64,000 nt of DNA from an alpha proteobacterium SCGC AAA536-G10 (GCA_000384615.1 ARQU01000001.1:213685-277684); one strand, 5' to 3'; shown: positions 53,534 through 63,691, counted from the first letter of the stretch. Numbers and translations are program-made. The notes: generated from the letters alone by a model not told the origin.

Positions 53534-54823
53534 TCAGTTTGGAATGTCAATCTTCTGTGTCCCTTTCATATAAGGTACTAACACATCAGGTATTAAAACA
53601 GATCCATCTATCTGTTGATAATTTTCTAATATAGCTATTATTGTTCTGCCTACAGCAAGTCCAGAGCCATTTAAAGTATGTAAAAAATCAGTTTTATTAG
53701 TTTCTTTATCCTTAAATTTTGCATTCATTCTTCTGGCTTGAAAATCTCCACAATTAGAGCAAGAAGATATTTCTCTGTAGGCACCCTTACCTTTATTTTG
53801 ACCAGGTAACCAAACTTCTAAATCATATGTCTTTTTTGCAGAAAAACCTATATCTCCAGAACATAATTTCATTACTCTGTAAGGTAATTTTAATTTTTGG
53901 AGAATAGTTTCTGCACATATAACTAAACGATCTAATTCCTTGTTAGATTCTAAAGGATTAGTTATAAAAACCATTTCAACTTTAGAAAATTGATGCTGTC
54001 TTATCATTCCTCTTGTGTCTGCCCCAGCCGCACCTGCTTCTGATCTAAAACAAGGGGTATTAGCAACAAATCTTAAGGGCAATATTTTTTTATCAACTAT
54101 TTCATTACTTACAATATTAGTTAATGGAACCTCAGCTGTAGGTATTAACCATCTATTATCTGTTGTGTTAAAAAGGTCTTCCGAAAACTTTGGGAGCTGT
54201 CCAGTACCAAACAAAGCATCTTCTCTGACAATATAAGGAGGAGAAACTTCTTCAAAATCAAACTCGCTTAAATGAGTATCCAGCATAAAAGACGAAAGTG
54301 CCCTCTCCAGTAAAGCTAACTGACCTCTCAACAAAACAAACCTCGAACCAGAGATTTTTACACCTGTCTTAAAATCAAGTTCGTTTAATATTTCACCAAT
54401 CTCTACATGATCCCTCGGTTTAAAGGAGAATTCAGGCTTATTCCCCCAATCTTTAACGAATTCATTTTGAAATTCAGTTTCACCATCCGGAACATCTTCA
54501 TCTAAATAATTAGGCAGTTCTTTCAAAATATCATTTAAGTCTATTGATAATTTTTTAATTTTATCGTCTAATTCACTTAAATCAGATCTATAATTTTCTA
54601 AATTTAATTTTAAACTTGATACATCTGAACCTATTGATAATAACTTTCCAATTTCCTTAGAAGCAATATTTCTTTTTTGCTGTATCGTTTGAATTTCTGT
54701 TTGATAACCTCGTATTGAGGTATCAATTTCAAGAATGAACGAAGATTTTATATTTAAACCTCTTCTCCTCATTAGTTTTTCAAATTCTTCAGGATAACTT
54801 CTTATAAATTTAATATCATGCAT
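53534..54823 (-). CDS. serS: Seryl-tRNA synthetase
   Basis: This 429-residue class II synthetase has an N-terminal coiled-coil arm (about 30-110) that grips the long variable arm of tRNA-Ser. The catalytic core has motif 2 FRSEAGAAGADTRG and motif 3 NGSGLAVGRTIIAILEN. Gly-Thr-Ala-Glu-type TAEVPLTN is the serine-recognition loop. It sits between tatC (17 bases) and surE (five bases) in one leftward operon. Confidence 0.97.
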   Translation of the reverse strand: MHDIKFIRSYPEEFEKLMRRRGLNIKSSFILEIDTSIRGYQTEIQTIQQKRNIASKEIGKLLSIGSDVSSLKLNLENYRSDLSELDDKIKKLSIDLNDILKELPNYLDEDVPDGETEFQNEFVKDWGNKPEFSFKPRDHVEIGEILNELDFKTGVKISGSRFVLLRGQLALLERALSSFMLDTHLSEFDFEEVSPPYIVREDALFGTGQLPKFSEDLFNTTDNRWLIPTAEVPLTNIVSNEIVDKKILPLRFVANTPCFRSEAGAAGADTRGMIRQHQFSKVEMVFITNPLESNKELDRLVICAETILQKLKLPYRVMKLCSGDIGFSAKKTYDLEVWLPGQNKGKGAYREISSCSNCGDFQARRMNAKFKDKETNKTDFLHTLNGSGLAVGRTIIAILENYQQIDGSVLIPDVLVPYMKGTQKIDIPN

Positions 54824-54840
54824 AATATTTCTCGTTTAAT

Positions 54841-55617
54841 TCAATTGGTACTTAGAAATTTTGAAAATATTATAGAAATTTCGTATAAAGCAATTATAGG
54901 TAAAGCGAGCAAAATTTGTGAGATAACATCAGGAGGTGTTAAAATTGCAGCAATCACAAAAGCTGTTAAAATTGCATATTTTCTCTTACTAGCCAAATCT
55001 TCTGGAGTAATTATGCCAGTCTTAACAAGTAATAACAATATAACGGGTAATTCAAAACATAATCCAAAAGCAAAAATTAATTTCATTATTAAAGACAAAT
55101 ATTCAGATATCCTGGGCTCTAATTCAATAGGTAATGAACCATCAATACTGCTTACTTGGAATGAAAGGAAAAAATTCCAGGCAAGTGGAATTACAATATA
55201 ATATACCATAGCTGCACCTGCTATAAAAAGGATTGGAGTAGCAAGCAAGAAAGGAAGAAAAGCTTTTTTTTCATTTTTGTATAAACCTGGAGCTACAAAA
55301 CGCCATACTTGTATTAAAAAGATTGGTAACGAAACACATATAGATATAAAAAAAGCAACTTTAACCTGAGTAAAAAAACCTTCATGTAATGCTGTATAAA
55401 TCATCCTACCACCGTTTTCTAATATTTGCGATGCTAGAGGAGCTTGCAGAAAATTATAAACAATATCAGCTAAATTTTGATTGTCGCTTGTAAATTTTAT
55501 AAAGCACAAAAAAAATAGGAATAAAAAAGCACAAAAAGAAACTAAAAGCCTATTTCTTAATTCAATTAAGTGATCTAATAGTGTCATATTATGTTCTGAT
55601 TTTTTTACTTTTGCCAT
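54841..55617 (-). CDS. tatC: Twin-arginine translocase subunit TatC
   Basis: This 258-residue membrane protein has six spans. The N-terminal HLIELRNRLLVSF and the loop RFVAPGLYKNEKKAFLPF match the family and form the signal-peptide binding site. It exports folded proteins carrying the RR motif. The gene lies 16 bases after tatB and 17 bases before serS. Confidence 0.97.
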   Translation of the reverse strand: MAKVKKSEHNMTLLDHLIELRNRLLVSFCAFLFLFFLCFIKFTSDNQNLADIVYNFLQAPLASQILENGGRMIYTALHEGFFTQVKVAFFISICVSLPIFLIQVWRFVAPGLYKNEKKAFLPFLLATPILFIAGAAMVYYIVIPLAWNFFLSFQVSSIDGSLPIELEPRISEYLSLIMKLIFAFGLCFELPVILLLLVKTGIITPEDLASKRKYAILTAFVIAAILTPPDVISQILLALPIIALYEISIIFSKFLSTN

Positions 55618-55633
55618 AGTAAATTCTTAAATA

Positions 55634-55996
55634 TTATTTTTTGATAATTTTAGAAGTTTTGTTTTGCTTAAGTGATGAATTTTGAGAGTTTTTAATTTCA
55701 TTAACATCATCCTTCAAAGATTTTACATTTATATCATTTTGAAAATCCTTGATATCATTTATTTCAGAATCAATAATAGAATTATTTTCTATTTTACTAA
55801 CTTCCTTTCTTAGGTCTGAGATCTCAGATTCGTTAGCTAAATCATCAATTCCAGAATGAAATTGAGAAGCCATTGTTTTTATTTTTCTAACAAAAGTAGT
55901 AATTGATCTTAACACTTTTGGTAAATCTTTAGGTCCAACTACAATAAGTAATACGAAAGAAATTAAAAGAAATTCTGGAAAACCAATATCTAGCAT
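55634..55996 (-). CDS. tatB: Twin-arginine translocase subunit TatB
   Basis: This 120-residue protein has a single N-terminal span with the Glu-Phe/Pro hinge (MLDIGFPEFLLI, VVGPKDLPKVLRSI) and an amphipathic helix. A long polar lysine-rich tail follows. It partners TatC in binding substrates. It starts 20 bases after tatA. The tail is highly charged and of low complexity. Confidence 0.92.
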   Translation of the reverse strand: MLDIGFPEFLLISFVLLIVVGPKDLPKVLRSITTFVRKIKTMASQFHSGIDDLANESEISDLRKEVSKIENNSIIDSEINDIKDFQNDINVKSLKDDVNEIKNSQNSSLKQNKTSKIIKK

Positions 55997-56016
55997 TTAG
56001 AACTTTCTGAAAAATG

Positions 56017-56268
56017 TTAAGATTTCTTTTTAACAGTTTGTTTCTTTTTTGCTGATTTTTTAACTGTTTTCTTTTTTGGGGTAGCTTTCTGTTCAGAAAT
56101 AACCTCAACTTCCTCTTCATTACCTTTATTAGATTTAACTTGATCTTTGAAGTTCTTTAGACCTTTTCCAAAATCTCCCATTATGCTAGATAATTTACCT
56201 TTCCCACCAAATAGGATAAGGACAACTATCAAGACGATAATCCAATGCCAAATACTAAATGCACCCAT
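56017..56268 (-). CDS. tatA: Twin-arginine translocase subunit TatA
   Basis: This 83-residue protein has the TatA pattern: a short periplasmic end with [20 protein letters not shown], then the amphipathic helix [22 protein letters not shown]-type segment. The tail is lysine-rich. It forms the pore with TatB and TatC. It begins the run tatA-tatB-tatC-serS-surE-pcm, with AGGAG before the ATG. The tail repeats KK-rich motifs that may be AT-bias driven. Confidence 0.94.
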   Translation of the reverse strand: MGAFSIWHWIIVLIVVLILFGGKGKLSSIMGDFGKGLKNFKDQVKSNKGNEEEVEVISEQKATPKKKTVKKSAKKKQTVKKKS

Positions 56269-56351
56269 AATATTTACTCCTAAAATTATAAATTACTTAT
56301 AACTTATTTGATATTATATGTAATTTTTATTTTTTTATATATTAAAAATAA

Positions 56352-57428
56352 TTATTGCTGAAAAACAAATATTTGTGAAGGATCAATAGAAACAAGAACT
56401 TTTTCATTAATGTTAAAAAAATTTAATCCTGGAATTTTAGCATGAACATGAAAATTTGTTTGGTTAACCTTTAAAGACAAATGAACTAATGTTGAACCTG
56501 CCAATAATCTTGCTTCCATTACATAACCAAAATAGGGTGAAGTAACAAATTCAGTTTGTTTGCCCTTCATTAGATTTAATTTATTTTCTGCAAAAACATT
56601 AATTGCTTCATTTCTTATAACAATCTTTACCTTTTTTTTATTGAATTTATTTGAGCATTTAAAAGTACCTAAAACAGTATTTACAGATCCATCCTCAACT
56701 ATTCCTTCAAAAACATTAATCTCTCCAAAAAACTCTGCAATGAAAGCAGATTTAGGACGCAAATATAGGTCTATAGGACTTCCAAACTGTTCAATAGAAC
56801 CATTATTTAAAATACCAATTTTATCTGACATAAACATCGCTTCTTCAGGGTCATGAGTTACAAGTAAAGCAGAAATATTATACTCTCTTAGTATGTGTAA
56901 CATTTGGTCCCTAATTTTCTCTTTCAACCTTGAATCAAGATTTGAATAAGGCTCGTCTAAGAAAATAATTTTTGGATCACTCGCCATGGCTCTAACCAGA
57001 GCTACTTGCTGTTGTTGCCCTCCTGATAATTCATGTGGGTATTTTTCTGACAAATTTGAAATATTAATTTCATTCATTAAGCTTTGTATTTTATTTTTCT
57101 GTCTTTCTATTTCAATTGATTTCATTCCAAAAAAAATATTCTGTAATATTGTTAAATGTGGGAATAGAGCGCAGTCTTGAAAAACATAACCAACATCTCT
57201 ATTTTCTGAATTAAGATGAATATTAGGAGATGATACAATTTCGTTATTTAATTTAATCTCGCCATTCTGAAGTTTTTCAATACCACTTGCTAATTTAAGC
57301 AAGGTGGTTTTACCGCATCCAGATGGTCCTAATAAAGAAACTACTTCACCTGATTCAAGCTTCATCGAGAAATCATTCAAAATTTTTTGATTATTATATG
57401 AGTGAGATATATTTAAAAATTCTAACAA
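56352..57428 (-). CDS. ABC transporter ATP-binding protein (FbpC/AfuC-like)
   Basis: This 358-residue ATPase has Walker A GPSGCGKTT, Q-loop FQDCALFPHL, signature LSGGQQQQ, Walker B IIFLDEPYSNLD and the switch His in LVTHDPEEAM. A C-terminal TOBE-type domain follows. It resembles ferric-iron importer ATPases (FbpC) or other MalK-like ATPases with TOBE. No permease or binding protein lies nearby, so it is an orphan that serves a transporter encoded elsewhere. It lies between scpB and tatA on the same strand. Confidence 0.88.
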   Translation of the reverse strand: MLEFLNISHSYNNQKILNDFSMKLESGEVVSLLGPSGCGKTTLLKLASGIEKLQNGEIKLNNEIVSSPNIHLNSENRDVGYVFQDCALFPHLTILQNIFFGMKSIEIERQKNKIQSLMNEINISNLSEKYPHELSGGQQQQVALVRAMASDPKIIFLDEPYSNLDSRLKEKIRDQMLHILREYNISALLVTHDPEEAMFMSDKIGILNNGSIEQFGSPIDLYLRPKSAFIAEFFGEINVFEGIVEDGSVNTVLGTFKCSNKFNKKKVKIVIRNEAINVFAENKLNLMKGKQTEFVTSPYFGYVMEARLLAGSTLVHLSLKVNQTNFHVHAKIPGLNFFNINEKVLVSIDPSQIFVFQQ

Positions 57429-57463
57429 AAAAAACCTAATATTAAAAAAAGTTGAATGAGTAT

Positions 57464-58051
57464 TTAATCTATTGTTTGATCACCAAAAATTATTTTATTT
57501 TTATCAAGAAGCCCAGAACTTTTTAAATCTTCAATTCCAGGAAGTTCATTGATTTCTTTTAAACCAAAATGATCTAAAAAATTATTAGATGTTTTCCAAG
57601 TTAGAGGATTACCAGGCGTCGCTCTTCTTTGGCCAGGTTTTATCCAACCTAATTCTAATAACAGATCTATAGTACCTCTACTTAGAGAAACACCCCTTAT
57701 ATTTTCTATTTCTGATCGAGTAATTGGTTGATGATAAGCAATAATTGCCAAGGTTTCAGTCGCTGCTCTAGATAAAGGTTTAGGAACTATTCTTTCTATG
57801 TTCAAATATTCTGAGACTTCGGAGGATGTCCTAAAAGCATAAGAGTTACTTATTGTATATAAATTTACTCCACTAGACATATATTTTTTTTCTAAAGCAA
57901 TTAGAATTTTATCAAGTTGTTTATCGTCAGTAATTAATTTTTGTAATTCTGAATATGAAATAGGTTCAGCTGAAGAAAAAATCAAAGCTTCAACAATCTT
58001 TTGGTTTAGACCAAAATCAATATTTTTATAATTTTTATTTAAATTTTTCAT
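57464..58051 (-). CDS. scpB: Segregation and condensation protein B
   Basis: This 195-residue winged-helix protein has the ScpB blocks KIVEALIFSSAEPIS, TLAIIAYHQPITRSEIE and IRGVSLSRGTIDLLLE. It binds ScpA and the SMC condensin to compact and separate chromosomes. It lies 43 bases after scpA in the same operon. The smc gene is not in the window. Confidence 0.94.
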   Translation of the reverse strand: MKNLNKNYKNIDFGLNQKIVEALIFSSAEPISYSELQKLITDDKQLDKILIALEKKYMSSGVNLYTISNSYAFRTSSEVSEYLNIERIVPKPLSRAATETLAIIAYHQPITRSEIENIRGVSLSRGTIDLLLELGWIKPGQRRATPGNPLTWKTSNNFLDHFGLKEINELPGIEDLKSSGLLDKNKIIFGDQTID

Positions 58052-58094
58052 AAATTCACCAAATCATGTGTTAAATATTATTAGGAAGTATATT

Positions 58095-58847
58095 TCATTT
58101 TTTATTAAAACTTATTAAAATTTTGTCATTAAAATTATCCTGTCTTAAGGATATATCACCCTCTTTTACAAGTTCCAAAGATGCTACAAAATGTGAAGCT
58201 AAAGCAGATTTTATCTCAAGCTTATCTTTTATATTTCTTGGAATAAATTCTAGTAGATTTATCCAACCATTAGATGTTTTAACAAAACTCTTTAGTCTAT
58301 TTATAGCATCCTCAACAGAATAAAATTTTGTTTCAGCAATTGTTATTGATTTATTATTATCTTTTGTAATAATTTTTCCATAAGTTTTGATTAAATCATA
58401 TAAACTTAACTCATAGTTTACCTTATTATTGTTATTGAAAAACTCTGGATCACCTCTTTTAAAAAAATGCGTTCCTAATTGATGCTTTTTTAAAAGAAGT
58501 TCTGATACTTTTTGAATACCTTCTAATCTCTTTATTTGGAATTCCAATAACTCGGACATTTCTTCAGCAGTATACGAGCTTTCAATTTTATCATCAGGTA
58601 ATAAAAGTTTGGATTTTAAAAAAGCAAGCCAAGCTCCCATTACCAAGTATTCAGCTGCGATATCAATATCCTTTTTTATAGAGTGATCTAAGAATTCTAA
58701 ATATTGTTCTGCTAATTTAAGTATTGATAATTTAGTTAAATCAATTTTATGATCTCTAGCCAAACTCAAAAGTAAATCAATTGGTCCTTCAAATCCATCT
58801 AAACTCAGGCTGAATACATCTATTTTAGGATTAATTAATTCTGACAT
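58095..58847 (-). CDS. scpA: Segregation and condensation protein A
   Basis: This 250-residue kleisin of the SMC complex starts with the family block FEGPIDLLLSLARDHKIDL and has the YLVMGAWLAFLKSKLLLP motif. The C-terminal winged-helix region KLEIKSALASHFVASLELVKEG-type contacts ScpB and SMC. It starts seven bases after the SPOR gene and precedes scpB, the usual order in alphaproteobacteria. Confidence 0.94.
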   Translation of the reverse strand: MSELINPKIDVFSLSLDGFEGPIDLLLSLARDHKIDLTKLSILKLAEQYLEFLDHSIKKDIDIAAEYLVMGAWLAFLKSKLLLPDDKIESSYTAEEMSELLEFQIKRLEGIQKVSELLLKKHQLGTHFFKRGDPEFFNNNNKVNYELSLYDLIKTYGKIITKDNNKSITIAETKFYSVEDAINRLKSFVKTSNGWINLLEFIPRNIKDKLEIKSALASHFVASLELVKEGDISLRQDNFNDKILISFNKK

Positions 58848-58854
58848 ATTTCGC

Positions 58855-59523
58855 TCATTTATTTACTTGTAAAATACAAACAATATTTTGTTTTTTAAAC
58901 TTGCTACATAAGTCAAGACCATTAACTTTAGTTAAAGGAGAAGTCCAAACTCTATGAAAAACAACTTTGTCATTGTTAGTATATGAATAAATTTCTAACT
59001 TGATATTGGACAATAAATTAACATGTTTTTTATTCATGCTATTTTTAGCAAGCTGTGCCTTATCTAAATTTCTAAATGAACCAAACTGCACTCTATACAA
59101 TCCAAGTTCTTTTTTTGATTTTTCTATAATTTTACTAGAACTTTGGACTTTTATCTTATTGTATGGAATTTCATTGTTTTTAGATTTTTTTATTTTTTCT
59201 GTTTTTTTAACAACCTTTTCTTCACTAACATCTAAAGGCAAAAGTTCAGGTTCAGCAGGAATTGGTCTTAATTTCTCATCGGTGATTAGAGCTTTTTTGT
59301 TGTTCAATATTTCTATATCAAGATTAGATACTTTTTTCCCGCCAACATCTTTAGGAATAGTAAAGATATCTTTACTATCAGGACCTAAAACTATCAATTC
59401 TTTCTCATTGTTTTCTTCGAAAATTATTTTTAACGCAAACAAACTTAATGAGAAAAAAACTCCCGTACTTAAAAATAAAATTATAGAAATTTTTAAGTGT
59501 TTTTTCATCATTTTACATTTCAA
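58855..59523 (-). CDS. SPOR-domain membrane protein
   Basis: This 222-residue protein has a short cytoplasmic start and one membrane span (ISIILFLSTGVFFSLSLFAL). A lysine-rich periplasmic linker follows, then a C-terminal SPOR domain beginning LYRVQFGSFRNLDKA. SPOR domains bind denuded glycan strands at the division site. The first ATG overlaps the end of argS by 11 bases; two ATG codons four and five codons later are alternatives. It sits between argS and scpA, a frequent place for such a protein in this class. Confidence 0.88.
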   Translation of the reverse strand: MKCKMMKKHLKISIILFLSTGVFFSLSLFALKIIFEENNEKELIVLGPDSKDIFTIPKDVGGKKVSNLDIEILNNKKALITDEKLRPIPAEPELLPLDVSEEKVVKKTEKIKKSKNNEIPYNKIKVQSSSKIIEKSKKELGLYRVQFGSFRNLDKAQLAKNSMNKKHVNLLSNIKLEIYSYTNNDKVVFHRVWTSPLTKVNGLDLCSKFKKQNIVCILQVNK

Positions 59524-61249
59524 AAATTGGTTTTATTTTAAGAATACTTAACCCTTTTCTAATTGTTAAAGCAACTGCTTTAACTAATAACAATCTTGCA
59601 TTCGTTAATTTAATATCTTTTTCAACTATAAATTTAAAGTTGAAATTATCTTTACCTTTATTCCATAAAGAATGAAACATACTAGAAAGCTCTATTAAAT
59701 AATAACAAATCCTGTGAGGTTCATGGTTTTTAGCAGCCAACTCTAATGTTCTAGGCCATTGAGAAATAAATTTAATCAATTCAATTTCATCTTTTCCACT
59801 TAATAGGTCTGTGTTTTCAATATGAAGATTTTCTTCTAATATTTCTGCTGATTTAAAAATAGAATTGCAACGAGCATGCGCATATTGAACATAAAAAACT
59901 GGATTTTCTTTTGACTTTTCCATAACCTTTTTAAAATCAAAGTCTAAAGATTGATCATTTCTTCTAGTTAACATTATAAATCTGATTACGTCTTTTCCAA
60001 CTGCATCGATTATATCAGAAAGAGTCACAAAATTTCCTGCTCTTTTACTCATTTTTATTGGCTTACCATTTTCCATAAGGTTAACTAACGCACATACTTT
60101 CGTATCTATGGAAATTGAACCATTCGAAAGAGCATTAACTGCTGCATTAATTCTTGATATGTATCCTGTATGATCGGCACCTAAGACATTTATTAAATCT
60201 CCATTTGTTCTATTAATTTTATCTAGATGATATGCCATATCAGTTGCAAAATAAGTCCAACTACCGTCTGACTTCTTTAAGGCCCTGTCAGTTTCATCAC
60301 CATAAACAGTAGATTTAAAAAGAAATTGTTCTCGCCTTTCCCATTTTGTTGGATCTACTCCCTTTGGAGGATCAAGAAACCCAAAATAAGTAAGATTTTT
60401 TTCCTCGAGTATAGTTAGTATATCCGTCAATAAATTTCCTGAAATGATATTATGTTCGCTAGTGAACACATCCATTTCGATGCCTAACTTATAAAGATCT
60501 TCTTTAATCATTTTCATTATAACTTCTAAAGAAACTTCTCTGACTAAATTAAAAATATCTTCTTTTGAATTTTGTTTTAAGTTTTTTCCATATTTTTTTA
60601 AAAGTGCTTTTCCAACCTCCTGTAAATACTCGCCTGGATAAAGACCTACTGGAATTTCTTTTATATTCTTACCATTACATTCATCGTATCTTATCAAGGA
60701 AGATTCAACTAATTTTTCTATCTGACTTCCTGCGTCATTGATATAATATTCTCTTATAACTTTATACCCAACTTCATTTAAAAGAGAAGCAAGCGCATCC
60801 CCAAAAACAGCTCCTCTAGCATGACCAGCATGTAATGGACCGGTTGGATTAGCAGAGATATATTCCAAATTAATTCTTTTACCCTTTCCAAGATCCTGTT
60901 TGTCCCAATTATCAGGATCTAGAAGTATTTTTTTTATGCAATCTGACCAAGTTTTTTGCTTTAATGTAATGTTAATAAAACCAGGTCCAGCGATATCAAC
61001 AGTTAGCACATTTGGTAGTTTTGAAATATATGGTTTAAGTTTATTAGCAATTTCTTTTGGATTTAACTTTAAATTTTTACTCAAAAGCATTGCTAAATTA
61101 GTAGACATGTCTCCATTAATAGTATTTTTAGGAGGTTCTAATGTAATCTTTTTAAGTATTTCAGTATTATCAAAGTTATAATTAGAGTCTAATTTGAACT
61201 TATCAAGTATTTCAATAGTGTGATTAAAATAAATTTTATAAATGTTCAT
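59513..61249 (-). CDS. argS: Arginyl-tRNA synthetase
   Basis: This 578-residue class I synthetase has the N-terminal Add-1 domain, the HIGH-type motif GPLHAGHARG, the KMSK motif in IKMSKRAGNF and a C-terminal anticodon-binding helix domain. It charges tRNA-Arg, and in this family catalysis needs the tRNA present. It starts 14 bases after dgt and overlaps the SPOR gene by 11 bases. Confidence 0.97.
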   Translation of the reverse strand: MNIYKIYFNHTIEILDKFKLDSNYNFDNTEILKKITLEPPKNTINGDMSTNLAMLLSKNLKLNPKEIANKLKPYISKLPNVLTVDIAGPGFINITLKQKTWSDCIKKILLDPDNWDKQDLGKGKRINLEYISANPTGPLHAGHARGAVFGDALASLLNEVGYKVIREYYINDAGSQIEKLVESSLIRYDECNGKNIKEIPVGLYPGEYLQEVGKALLKKYGKNLKQNSKEDIFNLVREVSLEVIMKMIKEDLYKLGIEMDVFTSEHNIISGNLLTDILTILEEKNLTYFGFLDPPKGVDPTKWERREQFLFKSTVYGDETDRALKKSDGSWTYFATDMAYHLDKINRTNGDLINVLGADHTGYISRINAAVNALSNGSISIDTKVCALVNLMENGKPIKMSKRAGNFVTLSDIIDAVGKDVIRFIMLTRRNDQSLDFDFKKVMEKSKENPVFYVQYAHARCNSIFKSAEILEENLHIENTDLLSGKDEIELIKFISQWPRTLELAAKNHEPHRICYYLIELSSMFHSLWNKGKDNFNFKFIVEKDIKLTNARLLLVKAVALTIRKGLSILKIKPIFEM

Positions 61250-61263
61250 ATAGTTTAATTTTC

Positions 61264-62442
61264 CTATTCAAAATATTTTTTGTATTCTCTTTTTAAATAA
61301 CCATCTGTCATACCTGCAATATAATCTGTAATTACTCGTGATTGTTTAGTCTTCGAGAGCTTTCCTTTTAAATTTTTCCACTGTTCTGGTAGCAAGTTGA
61401 TATCTTTGTGGAATAGAAAAAATAACTTTTCTATCATTAAACAACTATTTTGTAATTTATTTATCAAAATATCGTTGTTGTACATATTTTTAAATAAAAA
61501 ATTTCTAATTTCTTCCATATTACTGTGAGCAGTCGGACTAAGTTTAATTATTTTATTTTCAAAACATCGAATTTGGTTAACATTTTTAAAATTATTAACA
61601 TTTATGACAGCTAACGAGTTCGAAACTACATCATTTATAAAATAACTTATCAAATGCCTTATAAATTGATGAATTAAAATATCAATTTTAATATTTATAA
61701 ATTCTTTTTTTAACTTATGTAGAATTTCATCAATAATTTTAATTTTACGAAGATCATTTATTGTAAATAGGCCCTCTCGAAGACCATCGTCAAAGTCATG
61801 AGTTAAGTAAGCAATATCATCTGAAATATTTGCCACCTGCCCTTCCAGAGAAGGATAAGTATTTAAATCTAATGGAAATATTTTATTAATTTGGTCAATA
61901 GTGTATGGTATTTCTCTATTATCTAGAAATGGTCCATTATGTTTGGTCAATCCTTCTAATGTTTCAAATGTAAGATTTAAGCCATTAAAATTAGGATATT
62001 TTTTTTCTAGTAATGTTACAACTCTTAAAGATTGTTCATTATGATTAAAACCACCACATTTTATCATTAGTTTTTTCAGGACATCTTCACCTCTATGACC
62101 AAGAGGAGGATGTCCTAAGTCATGAGCTAATGCAATAGTCTCAGCCAAATCTTCGTTAATTTTAAGGGCTTTTGCAATTGACCTTGCAATTTGGGAAACT
62201 TCAATTGTATGAGTAAGACGAGTTCTATAGTGATCTCCATCGTGATATACAAAAACTTGTGTTTTATCTTTTAACCGCCTAAAAGCTTCTGAATGAATAA
62301 TTCTATCTCTATCTCTTTGAAATTCTGAGCGTCCAAGTATAAGAGGTTCATCAGTATACATTCTCCCCCTACTTTCAGAACTATAACAAGCAAAGGAACT
62401 TAGATATCGATTGTCGTCATTATTTTTCAATAATATTTCCAA
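61264..62442 (-). CDS. dgt: Deoxyguanosinetriphosphate triphosphohydrolase-like protein
   Basis: This 392-residue HD-domain hydrolase cleaves dGTP (or other dNTPs) to the nucleoside and triphosphate. The metal motif is in TRLTHTIEVSQIARSIA and AHDLGHPPLGHRGED, giving the H...HD...D set. The later SDDIAYLTHDFDDGL block is typical. The length is close to type 2 dGTPases. It is divergent from erpA and leads the leftward run dgt-argS-SPOR-scpA-scpB. Confidence 0.93.
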   Translation of the reverse strand: MEILLKNNDDNRYLSSFACYSSESRGRMYTDEPLILGRSEFQRDRDRIIHSEAFRRLKDKTQVFVYHDGDHYRTRLTHTIEVSQIARSIAKALKINEDLAETIALAHDLGHPPLGHRGEDVLKKLMIKCGGFNHNEQSLRVVTLLEKKYPNFNGLNLTFETLEGLTKHNGPFLDNREIPYTIDQINKIFPLDLNTYPSLEGQVANISDDIAYLTHDFDDGLREGLFTINDLRKIKIIDEILHKLKKEFINIKIDILIHQFIRHLISYFINDVVSNSLAVINVNNFKNVNQIRCFENKIIKLSPTAHSNMEEIRNFLFKNMYNNDILINKLQNSCLMIEKLFFLFHKDINLLPEQWKNLKGKLSKTKQSRVITDYIAGMTDGYLKREYKKYFE

Positions 62443-62533
62443 TAATTAATTCATTTATATATGATTATATGATATTTATACTTTAACATTTGTATTTGCT
62501 CTTTCAATTAGTAAATTTTGCAAGGTTTTTATA

Positions 62534-62881
62534 ATGAATGAAGTTAGTGAAATCAATAAACAAGAATTTAAATTATCTAAAGAAGCTATAAATAGAATTA
62601 AATTTTTATTGAAAAATGAAAAGGGCACTTACTTTAGAATTTCTGTGCTAGGTGGCGGATGTTCTGGTTTCCAATATGATTTTTCTTTTGTTAGTTCGCC
62701 AAATATCGATGATTTAGTTTTTAAAGAAGGTGGAATTAATTATTTAGTTGATAAAATATCAATGGATTTTCTAAATGGTAGTACTTTAGAGTATATATCT
62801 GAATTAGCTGGCGCCTATTTTAAAATTGAGAACCCTAACGCTACAGCTAACTGTGGTTGCGGAACCAGTTTTTCAATATGA
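62534..62881 (+). CDS. erpA: Iron-sulfur cluster insertion protein (A-type carrier)
   Basis: This 115-residue A-type Fe-S carrier has the three cluster cysteines: one in GGGCSGFQY and two in the NCGCGTSF end motif. Members pass 4Fe-4S clusters to enzymes such as IspG. AAGG lies upstream of the ATG. It is divergent from dgt, and the exonuclease gene follows 17 bases later on the same strand. It could equally be named iscA-like. Confidence 0.9.
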   Translation: MNEVSEINKQEFKLSKEAINRIKFLLKNEKGTYFRISVLGGGCSGFQYDFSFVSSPNIDDLVFKEGGINYLVDKISMDFLNGSTLEYISELAGAYFKIENPNATANCGCGTSFSI

Positions 62882-62898
62882 TTTTATTAAAAAAATAA

Positions 62899-63690
62899 AT
62901 GCCCCTAAAAATTGCTAGTTTTAATGTCAATTCAATAAAAATGCGTTTGCAAAGTGTAATCAATTGGATAGATCAAAGTGAAATTGATATCATTCTAATG
63001 CAAGAAACAAAGACAATTGACGAAAACTTTCCTTATAAAGATTTCAATGAAATAGGATTAGACGTATTAGCATCTGGGCAAAAGTCTTACAACGGTGTTG
63101 CAATTGCAAGTAAATTTAAAATAAATGAAATAAATCGTATACTACCTTTTTATAATCAAGATATAATTGAAGACGATCAAGCAAGATTTTTACATGTTAA
63201 AATTGAGAATATAAACATAATTTGTTTATATTTACCGAACGGTAATCCGGCTCCTGGCCCTAAATATGATTATAAAATCAACTGGATGAAGCGTCTTATA
63301 AAGTACACAGAAAAAATCTATGATAAAAATGAACCTCTAATTTTAGGAGGAGACTTTAACGTCATTCAAGAAGATAATGACTGTTATGATGTTTCAAAGT
63401 GGCAAGATGATGCTCTATATCTTAAAAAAACAAGAAAATATATGAAAGAGTTAATAAATATAGGTTTAATTGATTCATATAGGTTAAAATATCCAAATTC
63501 AAAAGAGTATAGCTTTTGGGATTATCAGGCTGGGGCTTGGCAAAAAGATAATGGTATAAGAATTGATTTTTTTCTCATTTCTCCAGAAATAGTAGATACT
63601 TTAATTGATGTTGGCATAGATAAAAGTCCTAGGGGACAGGAAAAACCTAGTGATCACACTCCAATATGGATTGAAATAGAAAATTTTTAA
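62899..63690 (+). CDS. xthA: Exodeoxyribonuclease III
   Basis: This 263-residue AP endonuclease/exonuclease III starts IASFNVNSIKMRLQSV and has the metal-binding Glu in LMQETKT. GGDFNV gives the Asp-Asn catalytic pair, and SDHTPIWIE the catalytic His. It repairs abasic sites and 3' blocked ends. It follows erpA by 17 bases on the same strand. The end is convergent with the dehydratase gene, with one base between their stops. Confidence 0.95.
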   Translation: MPLKIASFNVNSIKMRLQSVINWIDQSEIDIILMQETKTIDENFPYKDFNEIGLDVLASGQKSYNGVAIASKFKINEINRILPFYNQDIIEDDQARFLHVKIENINIICLYLPNGNPAPGPKYDYKINWMKRLIKYTEKIYDKNEPLILGGDFNVIQEDNDCYDVSKWQDDALYLKKTRKYMKELINIGLIDSYRLKYPNSKEYSFWDYQAGAWQKDNGIRIDFFLISPEIVDTLIDVGIDKSPRGQEKPSDHTPIWIEIENF

Positions 63691-63691
63691 A

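Noticed and set aside
54818-55201. Long open frame antisense to tatC
   Set aside because: It is a shadow of a clear tatC; its translation is hydrophobic only because it mirrors the membrane protein.
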